DNA of 64,000 bases from Pseudomonas fulva (GCF_023517795.1 NZ_CP082928.1:1984001-2048000), one strand, 5' to 3'. Counted from the stretch's first letter, positions 1 through 9,095 are shown. Program-made: numbers and translations. Notes: generated by a model from the sequence alone, not told the origin.

Positions 1-542
1 TGCTGCAGGCCATGGACGGCACACTGGAGGTGATCAGCGTGGTCGGCAGCGGCAGCCGTTTCGTGCTGACGCTGCCGACGGCGCAGGTCGAGCCCCAGGC
101 CAGCCACGACGACCCCTGGCGCCCTGCGCCCTTGCCGGCACCGCTGAACACGCTGGAAAGCGGCAGCCTGAAACGCGTGCTGTGCATCGAGGACAACCTG
201 TCCAGCCAGGCATTGATCGAAACCCTGTTGCAGCGCCGGCCGGGCGTGCAGTTGCTGTCGAGCATGCAGGGCCAGCTCGGCCTCGACCTGGCGCGCCAGC
301 ACCTGCCACGGGTGATCCTGCTGGACATCAACCTGCCGGATATGACCGGCATCGACGTGCTCAAGCGCCTGCGCGCCGACCCGCTGACCGCCGCCATCGC
401 CGTGCTGATGATCACCGCCGACGCCAGCACCGCGGCCAGGCGCGCCATGCAGCAGGCCGGCGCCACGGCGATCCTCACCAAGCCCATTCACGTGCCGACC
501 TTTCTGGCCTTTCTCGACCAGCACCTGCCGGAGCCCCCATGA
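1..542 (+). CDS. Hybrid sensor histidine kinase, C-terminal part (truncated by window start)
   Basis: The reading frame is open from base 3, so the gene begins before the window. The first visible residues (DGTLEVISVVGSGSRFVLTLP) look like the end of a histidine kinase ATPase domain, with the G2-box pattern GSGSRF. A linker rich in proline and alanine follows, then a full receiver domain starting at RVLCIEDN. The receiver has the acidic pocket (ED), the phospho-acceptor Asp in LLDINLPDMTG, the conserved Thr in MITAD and the Lys in LTKPI. This is a hybrid kinase with a C-terminal receiver. Its stop overlaps the next gene's start (ATGA), so the two are translationally coupled. The sensed signal cannot be told from this fragment. 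Confidence 0.85.
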   Translation, partial: LQAMDGTLEVISVVGSGSRFVLTLPTAQVEPQASHDDPWRPAPLPAPLNTLESGSLKRVLCIEDNLSSQALIETLLQRRPGVQLLSSMQGQLGLDLARQHLPRVILLDINLPDMTGIDVLKRLRADPLTAAIAVLMITADASTAARRAMQQAGATAILTKPIHVPTFLAFLDQHLPEPP

Positions 543-1012
543 GCGACGACTACCGCATCCTGATCATCGACGACCAGCGTCCCAACCTGGACTTGATGGA
601 GCAGCTGCTGGCCCGCGAAGGCCTGCACAACGTGCTCAGCAGCACCCAGCCGACCCGGGCGCTGGAGCTGTACAACAGCTTCGAGCCGGACCTGGTGATT
701 CTCGACCTGCACATGCCGGACTTCGACGGCTTCGCGCTGATGGAGCAGCTCAATCGGCGCATCCCGCAGAACGACTACGTGCCGCTGCTGGTGCTGACCG
801 CCGACGTGACCCGCGCCACGCGCCTGCGCGCCCTGGCCTTGGGTGCACGGGATTTCATCAGCAAGCCGCTGGATGCCCTGGAAACCATGCTGCGGATCTG
901 GAACCTGCTGGAAACCCGTGCGCTGTACAAGGCGCTGCGGGCGCGGCTGAGCGAGCCGCAACTCGAAGCGCTGCTGCAACCGTTGGTGGCGCAGCGCCAG
1001 GGCCGGCGTTAG
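539..1012 (+). CDS. Single-domain response regulator (REC)
   Basis: This 157-residue protein holds one receiver domain at about residues 6-125. The acidic pair is at IIDDQ, the phospho-acceptor Asp is in VILDLHMPDFDG, the conserved Thr is in LTADV and the Lys is in FISKPLD. A short helical tail follows and there is no DNA-binding or enzymatic output domain. The ATG overlaps the stop of the upstream hybrid kinase by four bases, so it is probably co-produced with it and takes part in a phosphorelay or acts by protein contact. The N-terminal receiver resembles those of RpfG-type regulators, but the HD-GYP part is absent. Confidence 0.85.
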   Translation: MSDDYRILIIDDQRPNLDLMEQLLAREGLHNVLSSTQPTRALELYNSFEPDLVILDLHMPDFDGFALMEQLNRRIPQNDYVPLLVLTADVTRATRLRALALGARDFISKPLDALETMLRIWNLLETRALYKALRARLSEPQLEALLQPLVAQRQGRR

Positions 1013-1019
1013 CGCTGAG

Positions 1020-1460
1020 TTAAATGGGCTTGGCGCCCATCACCGCCATGATCGCCACCAGCAGCACCATGATCAGCGCGGTATAGACCAGCACCAGGCG
1101 CAGCGACTTGGCGGGCACCGGGCCCTCGGCCTGGGCCTGCCAGGCGCCCAGGCGGCCGAGCAGCAACAGGCCGACGATCATCAGCACTGCGAAGAGGCCG
1201 CTGCCCAGCAGCAGCCATAGCTGGCTCAACGGCCAGCCGGCCAGGTTGACCATCCACCAGCCGGTTACCGGCAGGCTCAGCGCCAGCACGGCGAACACCG
1301 GCAGGCTGATGGTGCGGGTGCGCCGCAGCTTGCGTTGCAGCACCGCCCGGTCGCCGCCGCGCCAGGCTTTCCAGAGCATCAAGGCATGGGCCAGCACGCC
1401 CGCCAGCAACAGGATGCCGGGCAGCGCATGGAGGACTCTGATCAGCAGATAATGCTCCAT
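1020..1460 (-). CDS. Small integral membrane protein, DUF2269-like
   Basis: This 146-residue protein has about four hydrophobic segments. The first (residues 5-27) contains HALPGILLLAGVLAHALM, and others are around 50-72, 80-102 and 122-144. The pattern, with an early conserved His and a basic loop WKAWRGGDRAVLQRKLRRTR, fits the DUF2269/CopD-like family of predicted membrane proteins, whose function is unknown. ATG at 1460 was chosen because AAGGAAACC sits upstream at good spacing; a GTG one codon earlier is possible. It is convergent with the response regulator and lies downstream of ilvA on the same strand, separated by a palindromic repeat. Confidence 0.6.
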   Translation of the reverse strand: MEHYLLIRVLHALPGILLLAGVLAHALMLWKAWRGGDRAVLQRKLRRTRTISLPVFAVLALSLPVTGWWMVNLAGWPLSQLWLLLGSGLFAVLMIVGLLLLGRLGAWQAQAEGPVPAKSLRLVLVYTALIMVLLVAIMAVMGAKPI

Positions 1461-1490
1461 CACGGTTTCCTTCGATTTCTTATGGAGAAT

Positions 1491-1522
1491 GGCCCCGGGT
1501 ATCGCCTCGCTCGACCCGGGCC
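1491..1522. repeat. CCCGGGT-type palindromic repeat, copy 1
   Basis: GGCCCCGGGT and ACCCGGGCC form the arms of a hairpin around a loop ATCGCCTCGCTCG. A near-identical unit lies at 44676-44711. A partial extra arm (TAGCCCGGGTGAAGCG) follows at about 1538. This looks like an intergenic REP-type palindrome. It lies between the end of ilvA and the next minus-strand gene. Confidence 0.6.
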
Positions 1523-1572
1523 ACCGGTAGCACCTTGGTAGCCCGGGTGAAGCGGCGCGTCAGGGGAAGCGA

Positions 1573-3087
<1,515 letters not shown>

Positions 3088-3324
3088 GGCAGGCATCGCA
3101 GGCGGCTTCGAGGGGAATCGACGAGTCTAACATCAGGGGCTGCCATCGTTTCAGCACCAGCCGCGTTGCGGCGGAAAATTTCACCGGGCTGCAGAGGGCC
3201 ACAACAGCAGCGATTTCCAAGATCTGCGGCGAGGCACAGTGAAATCTCCCCCCACAACCCAAGGGCAGGGCCGGCGCGGTCGCGCTGAAGCGACAGCAGC
3301 CCCTACCATCCGCCGAGCGACCAT

Positions 3325-3353
3325 ACGAATTCCGGGGTTTTGCCGGCTATAAT
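3325..3353 (+). promoter_or_regulatory. Putative sigma-70 promoter of rpiA
   Basis: A perfect TATAAT lies at 3348-3353, 36 bases before the rpiA ATG. The -35 region at the right distance (about 3324-3330, TACGAAT) is weak. A start of transcription near 3360 would give a leader of roughly 30 bases. Confidence 0.55.
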
Positions 3354-3388
3354 CGCGACCTCGTTTCCTTCCTTCTCGTGGAACCCGC

Positions 3389-4060
3389 ATGACCCAGGAT
3401 CAGCTCAAACAAGCCGTGGCCCAGGCCGCCGTCGACTTCATCCTTCCCAAGCTCGACGCCAAGAGCGTGATCGGGGTCGGCACCGGCTCCACGGCCAACT
3501 GCTTCATCGACGCCCTGGCCAAGCACAAGCTGGAGTTCGACGGCGCCGTGGCCAGCTCCGAAGCTACCGCCGCGCGGCTCAAGGGCCACGGCATCCCGGT
3601 GTATGAACTCAATACCGTCAGCGACCTGGAGTTCTACGTCGATGGCGCCGACGAAAGCGACGAGCGCCTGAACCTGATCAAGGGCGGCGGCGCGGCCCTG
3701 ACCCGCGAGAAGATCGTCGCGGCGGTAGCACGCACCTTTATCTGCATCGCCGATGGCAGCAAGCTGGTACCGGTGCTCGGCGCCTTCCCGCTGCCGGTGG
3801 AAGTGATCCCCATGGCGCGCAGCCACGTGGCTCGCGAGCTGGTCAAACTGGGCGGCGACCCGGTGTATCGCGAAGGCGTGCTGACCGACAACGGCAACGT
3901 GATCCTCGATGTGCACAACATGAGCATCAGCGACCCGGTGAAGCTGGAAGCGGACATCAACGCCATCGTCGGCGTGGTCACCAACGGCCTGTTCGCCGCG
4001 CGCCCGGCCGACCTGCTGCTGCTCGGTACCGCCGAAGGCGTGAAGACGCTGCAGCGCTAA
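3389..4060 (+). CDS. rpiA: Ribose-5-phosphate isomerase A
   Basis: RpiA interconverts ribose 5-phosphate and ribulose 5-phosphate in the non-oxidative pentose phosphate pathway. The 223-residue product has the usual length. It shows the phosphate-binding [13 protein letters not shown] near residue 30, the FYVDGADE motif with catalytic acids around residue 85, and [11 protein letters not shown] with the conserved Lys just after. It is divergent from ilvA, has a TATAAT box just upstream, and ends at a strong hairpin terminator shared with the convergent CarP-like gene. Confidence 0.97.
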   Translation: MTQDQLKQAVAQAAVDFILPKLDAKSVIGVGTGSTANCFIDALAKHKLEFDGAVASSEATAARLKGHGIPVYELNTVSDLEFYVDGADESDERLNLIKGGGAALTREKIVAAVARTFICIADGSKLVPVLGAFPLPVEVIPMARSHVARELVKLGGDPVYREGVLTDNGNVILDVHNMSISDPVKLEADINAIVGVVTNGLFAARPADLLLLGTAEGVKTLQR

Positions 4061-4082
4061 GCGCTCGGGCTGGACAGGAGGA

Positions 4083-4114
4083 GGCCGAGTGAGCGATCAC
4101 CCGGCCTTTTTTTC
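4083..4114. terminator. Intrinsic terminator after rpiA
   Basis: GGCCGAGTGA and TCACCCGGCC pair with one mismatch around a GCGA loop, followed by seven T on the plus strand. It overlaps the 3' end of the convergent minus-strand gene that stops at 4097. Confidence 0.85.
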
Positions 4115-5011
4115 GAAGGTGTAGAACAGGTTGGGTTCGCTGATCATGTAGATCACGCCCTGCTCGTCCATGGCGATACCTTCGGCCTGGGGCACGGACG
4201 CCTCGAGCCCCTGCTGGCCGCCGACCAGCGACAGACTACTGACCGGTTCGCCCTTGGTATCCATTTCCACCAGCAGCCGCGAATCATCGGACAGCGCCAG
4301 CAGGTGACCGGTACGGGCATCGTATTGCAGGCTGGACAGATCACGGACGAACAGGCCGGCATCGCGCTCACGGTCATCGATGATGCGGATCGCCGAGGGG
4401 CTGTGCGGATCGAGATGCGGGAAGCCGTGCACCTCGTAGATACGCAGCGGATCACGCTCCTTGGCAATGAACAGGCGCTTGCCCGCCAGGTCATAGGCCA
4501 GGCCCTCGAAGCCCTTGTTCTTGGCCTCCATTTCCAGGCCCAGCGACAGCTGCTGGCCGTCGGCAGCATCGACCTGGGTGGTGGCGTCGTCGATGCGAAC
4601 CTCCACCAGGCGCTGCGGGCGTTCATCGGCGATCACCAGGACGCCAGGGGCGACGTACTCCACGGCTTCCGGATCGCCGAAGCCGACCAGACGGATCTCG
4701 CGCAGCACCTTGCCGTCGAGCGACAGCTCGATCAACCGGGTATTCTGGTTGGTGACGGTAAACAGCGTTTTGCGCACCGGATCGTAGGCCAGCGCCGACA
4801 CATCGTCGACAAGCCCTTCGATCACCTTGGCCTCACGGCTCACCCGATAGCCATCGAGCCACAGCGTGTTGGCCGGCGCCTCGGCGGGCTGTCGCACATT
4901 GAACCAGGCCCGCTCGAATACCCGGAACTCCTGGCCCCAGATGGCCAGCAGCAATGCCGCGACCAGTATCAGCAGCAGCACCAGGGCCTTGAGGGAAATC
5001 AGACGACGCAT
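4097..5011 (-). CDS. SdiA-regulated/CarP-like beta-propeller protein, paralogue 2
   Basis: The 304-residue product has one N-terminal membrane anchor (about residues 6-25, LKALVLLLILVAALLLAIWG) and then a periplasmic SdiA-regulated (PF06977-type) beta-propeller. Repeated blades are visible, such as VSALAYDPVRKTLFTVTNQ, GFEGLAYD and DLSSLQYDARTGHLLALSDDS, with conserved acidic residues as in YjiK and phytase-like propellers. In P. aeruginosa the member near rpiA is CarP, a calcium-responsive protein under CarSR. The neighbouring gene at 5115-6026 is a close paralogue along its whole length, so this is a tandem duplication. Molecular activity is not established; a CarP role is inferred from family and position. 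Confidence 0.8.
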   Translation of the reverse strand: MRRLISLKALVLLLILVAALLLAIWGQEFRVFERAWFNVRQPAEAPANTLWLDGYRVSREAKVIEGLVDDVSALAYDPVRKTLFTVTNQNTRLIELSLDGKVLREIRLVGFGDPEAVEYVAPGVLVIADERPQRLVEVRIDDATTQVDAADGQQLSLGLEMEAKNKGFEGLAYDLAGKRLFIAKERDPLRIYEVHGFPHLDPHSPSAIRIIDDRERDAGLFVRDLSSLQYDARTGHLLALSDDSRLLVEMDTKGEPVSSLSLVGGQQGLEASVPQAEGIAMDEQGVIYMISEPNLFYTFEKKAG

Positions 5012-5114
5012 ACCCGCTCACTCATGGAGAAATAAACAGGGTCGCTCAGCCTGGAGCGCCCACCCGACCGCGACGCTAACAGCCCTCGCCTCGCTTCACC
5101 AGCGCGGCAGCCGA

Positions 5115-6026
5115 CTAATCGGCCTTGCTGAACACATAGAAGAGGTTGGGCTCGCTGGTCATGTACAGCACGCCCTGATCATCCATGGTGATGCCCTCGG
5201 CCTGCGGCACCGATTTCTTCAGGCCCTGCTGCCCTTGCAGCAGCGACAGGCTGCTGAGCGGCTTGCCGGCTTCATCCAGTTCGACGACCAGGCGCGACTC
5301 ATCCGACAGTGCCAGCAGGTGGCCGGTCAGGCTGTCGTAGTGGAGGCTGGAGAGATCACGGACGAAGATGCCGGCGTCGCGCTTGCGGTCGTCGCGAATC
5401 TGCACGGGGTTCGGCGCTGCCGGATCGAGGTTGGGGAAACCCTGCACCTCGTAGATGCGCATGGGGTCGCGCTCCTTGGCCACGAACAGCCGCTGGCCCT
5501 TCAGGTCATAGGCCAGACCCTCGAAGCCCTTGTTCTTGGTGCCCATCTCCAGGCCCAGCGACATCTGCTGCCCCTCGGCGGCATCGATGGCGGTGGTGTC
5601 ATCATCGATGCGCACCTTGACCAGCCGCTGCGCGCGCTCGTCGGCGATGACGAAACGCCCGGGCGCCACATACTCGACAGCCTCCGGGTCGCCGAAGCCG
5701 ACCAGCTCGATCTGCCGCAGCACCTTGCCATCCAGCGACAGCTCGATCAGCTTGGGATGCTGGTTGGTGACGGTGAACAGGCTTTTACGGTCCGGATCGT
5801 AGGTCAGCGCCGACACGTCGTCTTCCAGTCCTTCGATGCGCTGCGCCTCGATCACCACCCGGTAGTCGCTCAGCCACAGCGAATGCGCGGGCGCTTCGGC
5901 CGGCTGGCTGACGTTGAACCAGGCCCGTTCGAACAGGCGGAATTGCACACCAACGGCGATCAGCGCAGCCAACAGGGCAAGCCCCAACAACAGCAGTAAT
6001 CCCTTGATCGAAATCAGACGGCCCAT
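5115..6026 (-). CDS. SdiA-regulated/CarP-like beta-propeller protein, paralogue 1
   Basis: This 303-residue membrane-anchored propeller has the same design as the protein at 4097-5011. The anchor is residues 6-25. VEYVAPG, IADERAQRLVKVRIDD, MGTKNKGFEGLAYD, IFVRDLSSLHYDSLTGHLLAL and PQAEGITMDDQGVLYM match the paralogue block by block. Both copies have GCTAACAGCCC about 80-90 bases before the start, so the promoter region seems to have been duplicated too. It lies downstream of the CarO-like gene on the same strand, with a 266-bp repeat between them. CarP in P. aeruginosa is the likely orthologue; which of the two copies keeps that role cannot be told. Confidence 0.8.
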   Translation of the reverse strand: MGRLISIKGLLLLLGLALLAALIAVGVQFRLFERAWFNVSQPAEAPAHSLWLSDYRVVIEAQRIEGLEDDVSALTYDPDRKSLFTVTNQHPKLIELSLDGKVLRQIELVGFGDPEAVEYVAPGRFVIADERAQRLVKVRIDDDTTAIDAAEGQQMSLGLEMGTKNKGFEGLAYDLKGQRLFVAKERDPMRIYEVQGFPNLDPAAPNPVQIRDDRKRDAGIFVRDLSSLHYDSLTGHLLALSDESRLVVELDEAGKPLSSLSLLQGQQGLKKSVPQAEGITMDDQGVLYMTSEPNLFYVFSKAD

Positions 6027-6061
6027 GACGACTCACATATGCAACGACAGAAATGACGACG

Positions 6062-6089
6062 CCGCCCCTCGATAGGTCGAGAGGCGGCC
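6062..6089. terminator. 12-bp-stem hairpin between the CarO-like and CarP-like genes
   Basis: GCCGCCCCTCGA and TCGAGAGGCGGC form a near-perfect stem around TAGG, just upstream of the gene starting at 6026. There is no clear T-run, so it may be a terminator for the upstream minus-strand gene or an mRNA structure or operator. Confidence 0.45.
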
Positions 6090-6120
6090 ATTCAGTGCGG
6101 TGACGGGAAGCTAACAGCCC

Positions 6121-6386
6121 AGGGCCTGTTAACATTTCCGCACGACCGCGCCGGAGCCCGTTTTGCCGCGAGGCAAGGCACGAGCCGCGAAGTTTAGCGG
6201 GCTAAATGAGCCGGCGAGAAACGCAGCATCGCAGCAAAACGGGCCCGGCCCTTCGGGTTGCGCGAAAAATCTCGCCATGCGTTGTTGGAGGACTTGGCAA
6301 GGGAACAACCATTCCCTGCGTCCTCCGCCTAGCCTGGCGAGACTTTACGCGGCAACGCGGCTTGCGCGGAAGTGCTAACAGGCCCT
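6121..6386. repeat. 266-bp MITE-like element with terminal inverted repeats
   Basis: The ends 6122-6141 (GGGCCTGTTAACATTTCCGC) and 6366-6385 are inverted repeats with 18 of 20 bases matching. Nested inside is a second inverted repeat: CGGAGCCCGTTTTGC near 6151 and GCAAAACGGGCCCGG near 6233. The core at 6147-6264 recurs, diverged and with an insertion, at 30867-31041. There is no transposase gene and the short open frames in it look like noise. It fills most of the gap between the CarP-like and CarO-like genes. Element boundaries are inferred from the terminal repeats; no target-site duplication is obvious. Confidence 0.7.
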
Positions 6387-6391
6387 AGGGC

Positions 6392-6739
6392 TTATTTCAC
6401 CAGTTCGACGATATCGACGTCGATCTCACGGCTGGTCAGGTCCTTGTCGACTTCACCGGTCAGCTTGACGGTGGCTTTCTCGGAGATGGCTTGCGGCGGC
6501 CAGTCTTCGTCGTCGATCTCGACATGGATGGTGCCGGTGGCGTCCTTGAACTCGTAGAGCTCGTCCTGCAGGCGCTTGACGATCTGGCCTTGCAGCACCA
6601 CCGGGGTATCGTCGCCGGCCTTCAGCGCCTGTTCGACCGTGGTGACCTGGGCGACCTGACCCGGGCCGGTATAGCCGGCAGCCAGGGCGGCGGTGGAGAA
6701 CAGCGGAGCGAGCAGCAGTGCGAGTACGGGAGCTTTCAT
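6392..6739 (-). CDS. CarO-like OB-fold protein (YgiW/YdeI/BOF family), periplasmic
   Basis: The 115-residue product has a signal peptide (residues 1-20, cleavage near AALAAGYT) followed by a BOF/OB-fold domain typical of YgiW/YdeI stress proteins. The order VVLQGQIVKRLQDELYEFKD, GTIHVEIDDEDWPP and VKLTGEVDKDLTSREIDVD is characteristic. The closest functional parallel is CarO of P. aeruginosa, a calcium-regulated periplasmic OB-fold protein encoded in the same neighbourhood as rpiA and serA. The promoter region carries three GCTTAA hexamers at 11-bp spacing, suggesting control by an OmpR-family regulator. Binding partners are unknown. Confidence 0.8.
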   Translation of the reverse strand: MKAPVLALLLAPLFSTAALAAGYTGPGQVAQVTTVEQALKAGDDTPVVLQGQIVKRLQDELYEFKDATGTIHVEIDDEDWPPQAISEKATVKLTGEVDKDLTSREIDVDIVELVK

Positions 6740-6773
6740 GGGGATGACCCTCTATCTGTAGATGACGGGGTCA

Positions 6774-6826
6774 GGTTAAGGCGCCTAGCTGAACCGAGGC
6801 TTAAAGCGGGCTTAAGCGAAGCTTAA
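6774..6826 (-). promoter_or_regulatory. Direct-repeat operator upstream of the carO-like gene
   Basis: The hexamer GCTTAA occurs at 6799-6804, 6810-6815 and 6821-6826, each 11 bases apart and on the same helical face. A related GGTTAA lies at 6774-6779. Such tandem CTTAA repeats with 5-base spacers are the usual form of PmrA/QseB/CarR-type OmpR-family response regulator sites. The position, 60-90 bases before the ATG at 6739, fits an activator site. Confidence 0.6.
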
Positions 6827-6865
6827 TTGGCAGGAGGCCGGTTTCAGGGCCGATGACCGCCGTGT

Positions 6866-6980
6866 GGCGCAAGCGGCCGATCGTAGGGTGGACGACGCTT
6901 CACCCGTCCACCGCTCTGCGATTGCAATGGTGGATGAAAAGAGCGTCATCCACCCTACGTAGCGAACGGCCGCTTCTGCC
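6866..6980. repeat. GTAGGGTGGA palindromic repeat, copy 1
   Basis: The inner arms CGTAGGGTGGACGACGCTT (6882-6900) and GAGCGTCATCCACCCTACG (6941-6959) match at 17 of 19 positions. The outer arms GGCGCAAGCGGCCG (6866) and CGGCCGCTTCTGCC (6967) also pair. A nearly identical unit lies at 26390-26504. Both copies end a few bases to some tens of bases after the stop codon of a minus-strand gene, so they could act as 3' mRNA hairpins. Short open frames across both copies resemble each other only because the repeat is conserved. Confidence 0.75.
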
Positions 6981-7013
6981 TTTCAGCAGCCCATGGATTG
7001 GGCACTACGCCTG

Positions 7014-7679
7014 TCAGATTACCCGGCTGGCAAAGCTCGAGTGTCCGACCAGATCCAGCACCAGCTCGTCGCCCTTGTTCAGCGGGCCGACGCCAGCGGG
7101 CGTGCCGGTAAGGATCACGTCGCCGGGTTGCAGGTTGAAGTGGCCGGCCATTTCCTGAATCACCGGCACGATCGGGAAGATCATGTCGGCGCTGCTGCCG
7201 TCCTGGCGCACTTCGCCGTTGATGGTCAGGCGGATGCCGATGTCGGTCAGGTCGCTGATCGCGTCACCCGGTACGAAAGGCGCCAGCACGCAGGCGCCGT
7301 CGAACGACTTGGCCGGCTCCCACGGGTGGCCCTTGTCCTTAAGCTTGCTCTGCAGGTCACGCAGGGTCAGGTCCAGGGCCGGGGCGAAGCCGGAGATGGC
7401 ATCGAGCACTTCCTCCTCGCCCGGCTTGCGCGACAGCGGCTTGCCGATCAGCACGGCGATTTCCACTTCGTAGTGCACCGAGCCCCGGTCTTGCGGGATG
7501 CTGAAGCCGCCTTCGAGGGGCACCACGCAACTGCCGGGCTTGATGAACAGCATCGGCTCGGTCGGTAGCGGGTTGTTGAGTTCCTTGGCGTGTTCGGCGT
7601 AGTTACGGCCGACGCACACCACCTTGCCCAGCGGGAAATGGATACGGGTGCCATCGATGTACTGGTGCTGGTAGCTCAT
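7014..7679 (-). CDS. Fumarylacetoacetate hydrolase family protein
   Basis: The 221-residue product is a single-domain FAH-family hydrolase or decarboxylase, acting on beta-diketo acids such as acylpyruvates or oxaloacetate in characterised relatives (YcgM, FAHD1). It shows KVVCVGRNYAEHAKEL at the N-terminus, the metal-binding acids in VHYEVEIAVLIGK, and the C-terminal PGDVILTGTPAGVGPL. It ends 24 bases after the start of nothing else: its 3' side is the GTAGGGTGGA repeat, and its 5' side is 25 bases from the stop of the D-2-hydroxyglutarate dehydrogenase gene, so the two are probably one operon. The exact substrate cannot be read from sequence. Confidence 0.9.
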   Translation of the reverse strand: MSYQHQYIDGTRIHFPLGKVVCVGRNYAEHAKELNNPLPTEPMLFIKPGSCVVPLEGGFSIPQDRGSVHYEVEIAVLIGKPLSRKPGEEEVLDAISGFAPALDLTLRDLQSKLKDKGHPWEPAKSFDGACVLAPFVPGDAISDLTDIGIRLTINGEVRQDGSSADMIFPIVPVIQEMAGHFNLQPGDVILTGTPAGVGPLNKGDELVLDLVGHSSFASRVI

Positions 7680-7703
7680 GGTCGCTCCTGTTGTTATGCA
7701 CGT

Positions 7704-9095
7704 TCAGGCGAAGATCTTGCCCGGGTTCATGATGCCGTTGGGGTCGAATACCGCCTTGACCGCCTGCATGTAGGCGATTTCCGCCGGCGAGCGGCTGTAT
7801 TCCAGGTAATCGCGCTTGACCATGCCCACGCCGTGCTCGGCGGAGATCGAGCCGTTGTAGCGCTGGACGGTCTCGAATACCCATTTGTTGACCCGCGCGC
7901 ACGAGGCGAAGAAGGCCTCCTTGTCCATGTGCTCGGGCTTGAGGATGTTCAGGTGCAGGTTACCGTCGCCGATATGCCCGTACCAGACCACTTCGTAATC
8001 GGGATAGTGCTCGGTGACGATGGCGTCGATATCGCGCAGGAATGCCGGCACCTGCGAGACGGTGACGGAAATGTCGTTCTTGTAGGGCGTGTGGTGGGAT
8101 ATGGTTTCGGACAGGTACTCGCGCAGCTTCCAGAGGTTCTTCAGCTGGGTCTGGCTCTGGCTCATCACCCCGTCCAGCACCCAGCCCTGCTCGATGCAGT
8201 GCTCGAAGGTGCTCAGGGCCTCGCTGGCCACGTCCTCGCTGCTGGCCTCGAACTCCAGCAGGGCATAGAACGGGCAACGAGTATCGAATGGCGACGGCAC
8301 GTCACCACGGGCCATGATGCGCGCCAGGCCCTTGTCGGAAAAGAACTCGAAGGCGGTGAGGTCGAGCTTGCCCTGGAAGGCGTGCAGCACCGGCATGATC
8401 GAGTCGAAATCAGGGGTACCCAGCACCATGGCGGTGAGGTTGCGCGGCGCACGGTCCAGGCGCATGGTCGCCTCGACCACGAAGCCCAGGGTGCCCTCGG
8501 CGCCGATGAACAGCTGGCGCAGGTCGTAGCCGGTGGCGTTCTTGATCAGGTCCTTGTTCAGCTCGAGCAATTCGCCGGTGCCGGTGACCACCTTCAGCCC
8601 CGCCACCCAGTTACGGGTCAGGCCGTAGCGGATCACCTTGATGCCGCCGGCATTGGTGCCGATGTTGCCGCCGATCTGGCTGGAGCCGCTGGAGGCGAAA
8701 TCCACCGGGTAGTACAGGCCCTTGTCCTCGGCGAACTGCTGCAGCACGCCGGTGACCACGCCCGGCTGGCAGACCACGGTGCGGTTGGCGGCGTCGAACT
8801 CGAGGATCTGGTTCATGTAGTCGAACGACACCACCACCTCGCCATGGGTGGCGACTGCCGCCGCCGACAGCCCGGTACGGCCGCCCGAGGGCACCAGGGC
8901 GATCCTGTGGGCGTTGGCCCAGCGCACGATGGCCTGCACCTGCTCGATCGTCTTGGGAAACACGATAGCGCTGGGCGCAGGCGCGTATTGCCGGGTCCAG
9001 TCCTTGCCGTAGGTTTCCAGGGACGCGGCGTCGGTGAGCACCTTGCCGGGCTCGACCAGCGTTCTGAGTTCGTCAATCGGCATGGGATCGGTCAT
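7704..9095 (-). CDS. FAD-binding oxidoreductase, probable D-2-hydroxyglutarate dehydrogenase
   Basis: The 463-residue product belongs to the GlcD/D2HGDH family. The N-terminal FAD-binding (PCMH) half has AIVFPKTIEQVQAIVRWAN, PSGGRTGLSAAAV and QIGGNIGTNAGGIKVIRYG. The C-terminal half has the metal and substrate motif YGHIGDGNLHLNI and SAEHGVGMVKRDYL. The gene is divergent from serA. In P. stutzeri the equivalent enzyme removes the D-2-hydroxyglutarate that SerA makes while reoxidising its NADH, so the position supports this function over glycolate or lactate oxidation. ATG at 9095 follows GAGAG at good spacing; ATG at 9116 would add seven residues. Confidence 0.85.
   Translation of the reverse strand: MTDPMPIDELRTLVEPGKVLTDAASLETYGKDWTRQYAPAPSAIVFPKTIEQVQAIVRWANAHRIALVPSGGRTGLSAAAVATHGEVVVSFDYMNQILEFDAANRTVVCQPGVVTGVLQQFAEDKGLYYPVDFASSGSSQIGGNIGTNAGGIKVIRYGLTRNWVAGLKVVTGTGELLELNKDLIKNATGYDLRQLFIGAEGTLGFVVEATMRLDRAPRNLTAMVLGTPDFDSIMPVLHAFQGKLDLTAFEFFSDKGLARIMARGDVPSPFDTRCPFYALLEFEASSEDVASEALSTFEHCIEQGWVLDGVMSQSQTQLKNLWKLREYLSETISHHTPYKNDISVTVSQVPAFLRDIDAIVTEHYPDYEVVWYGHIGDGNLHLNILKPEHMDKEAFFASCARVNKWVFETVQRYNGSISAEHGVGMVKRDYLEYSRSPAEIAYMQAVKAVFDPNGIMNPGKIFA

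Noticed and set aside
6853..7158. 101-codon plus-strand frame resembling the one at 26371-26634
   Set aside because: Both frames lie over copies of the GTAGGGTGGA palindrome; similarity comes from the repeat, not from a protein family.
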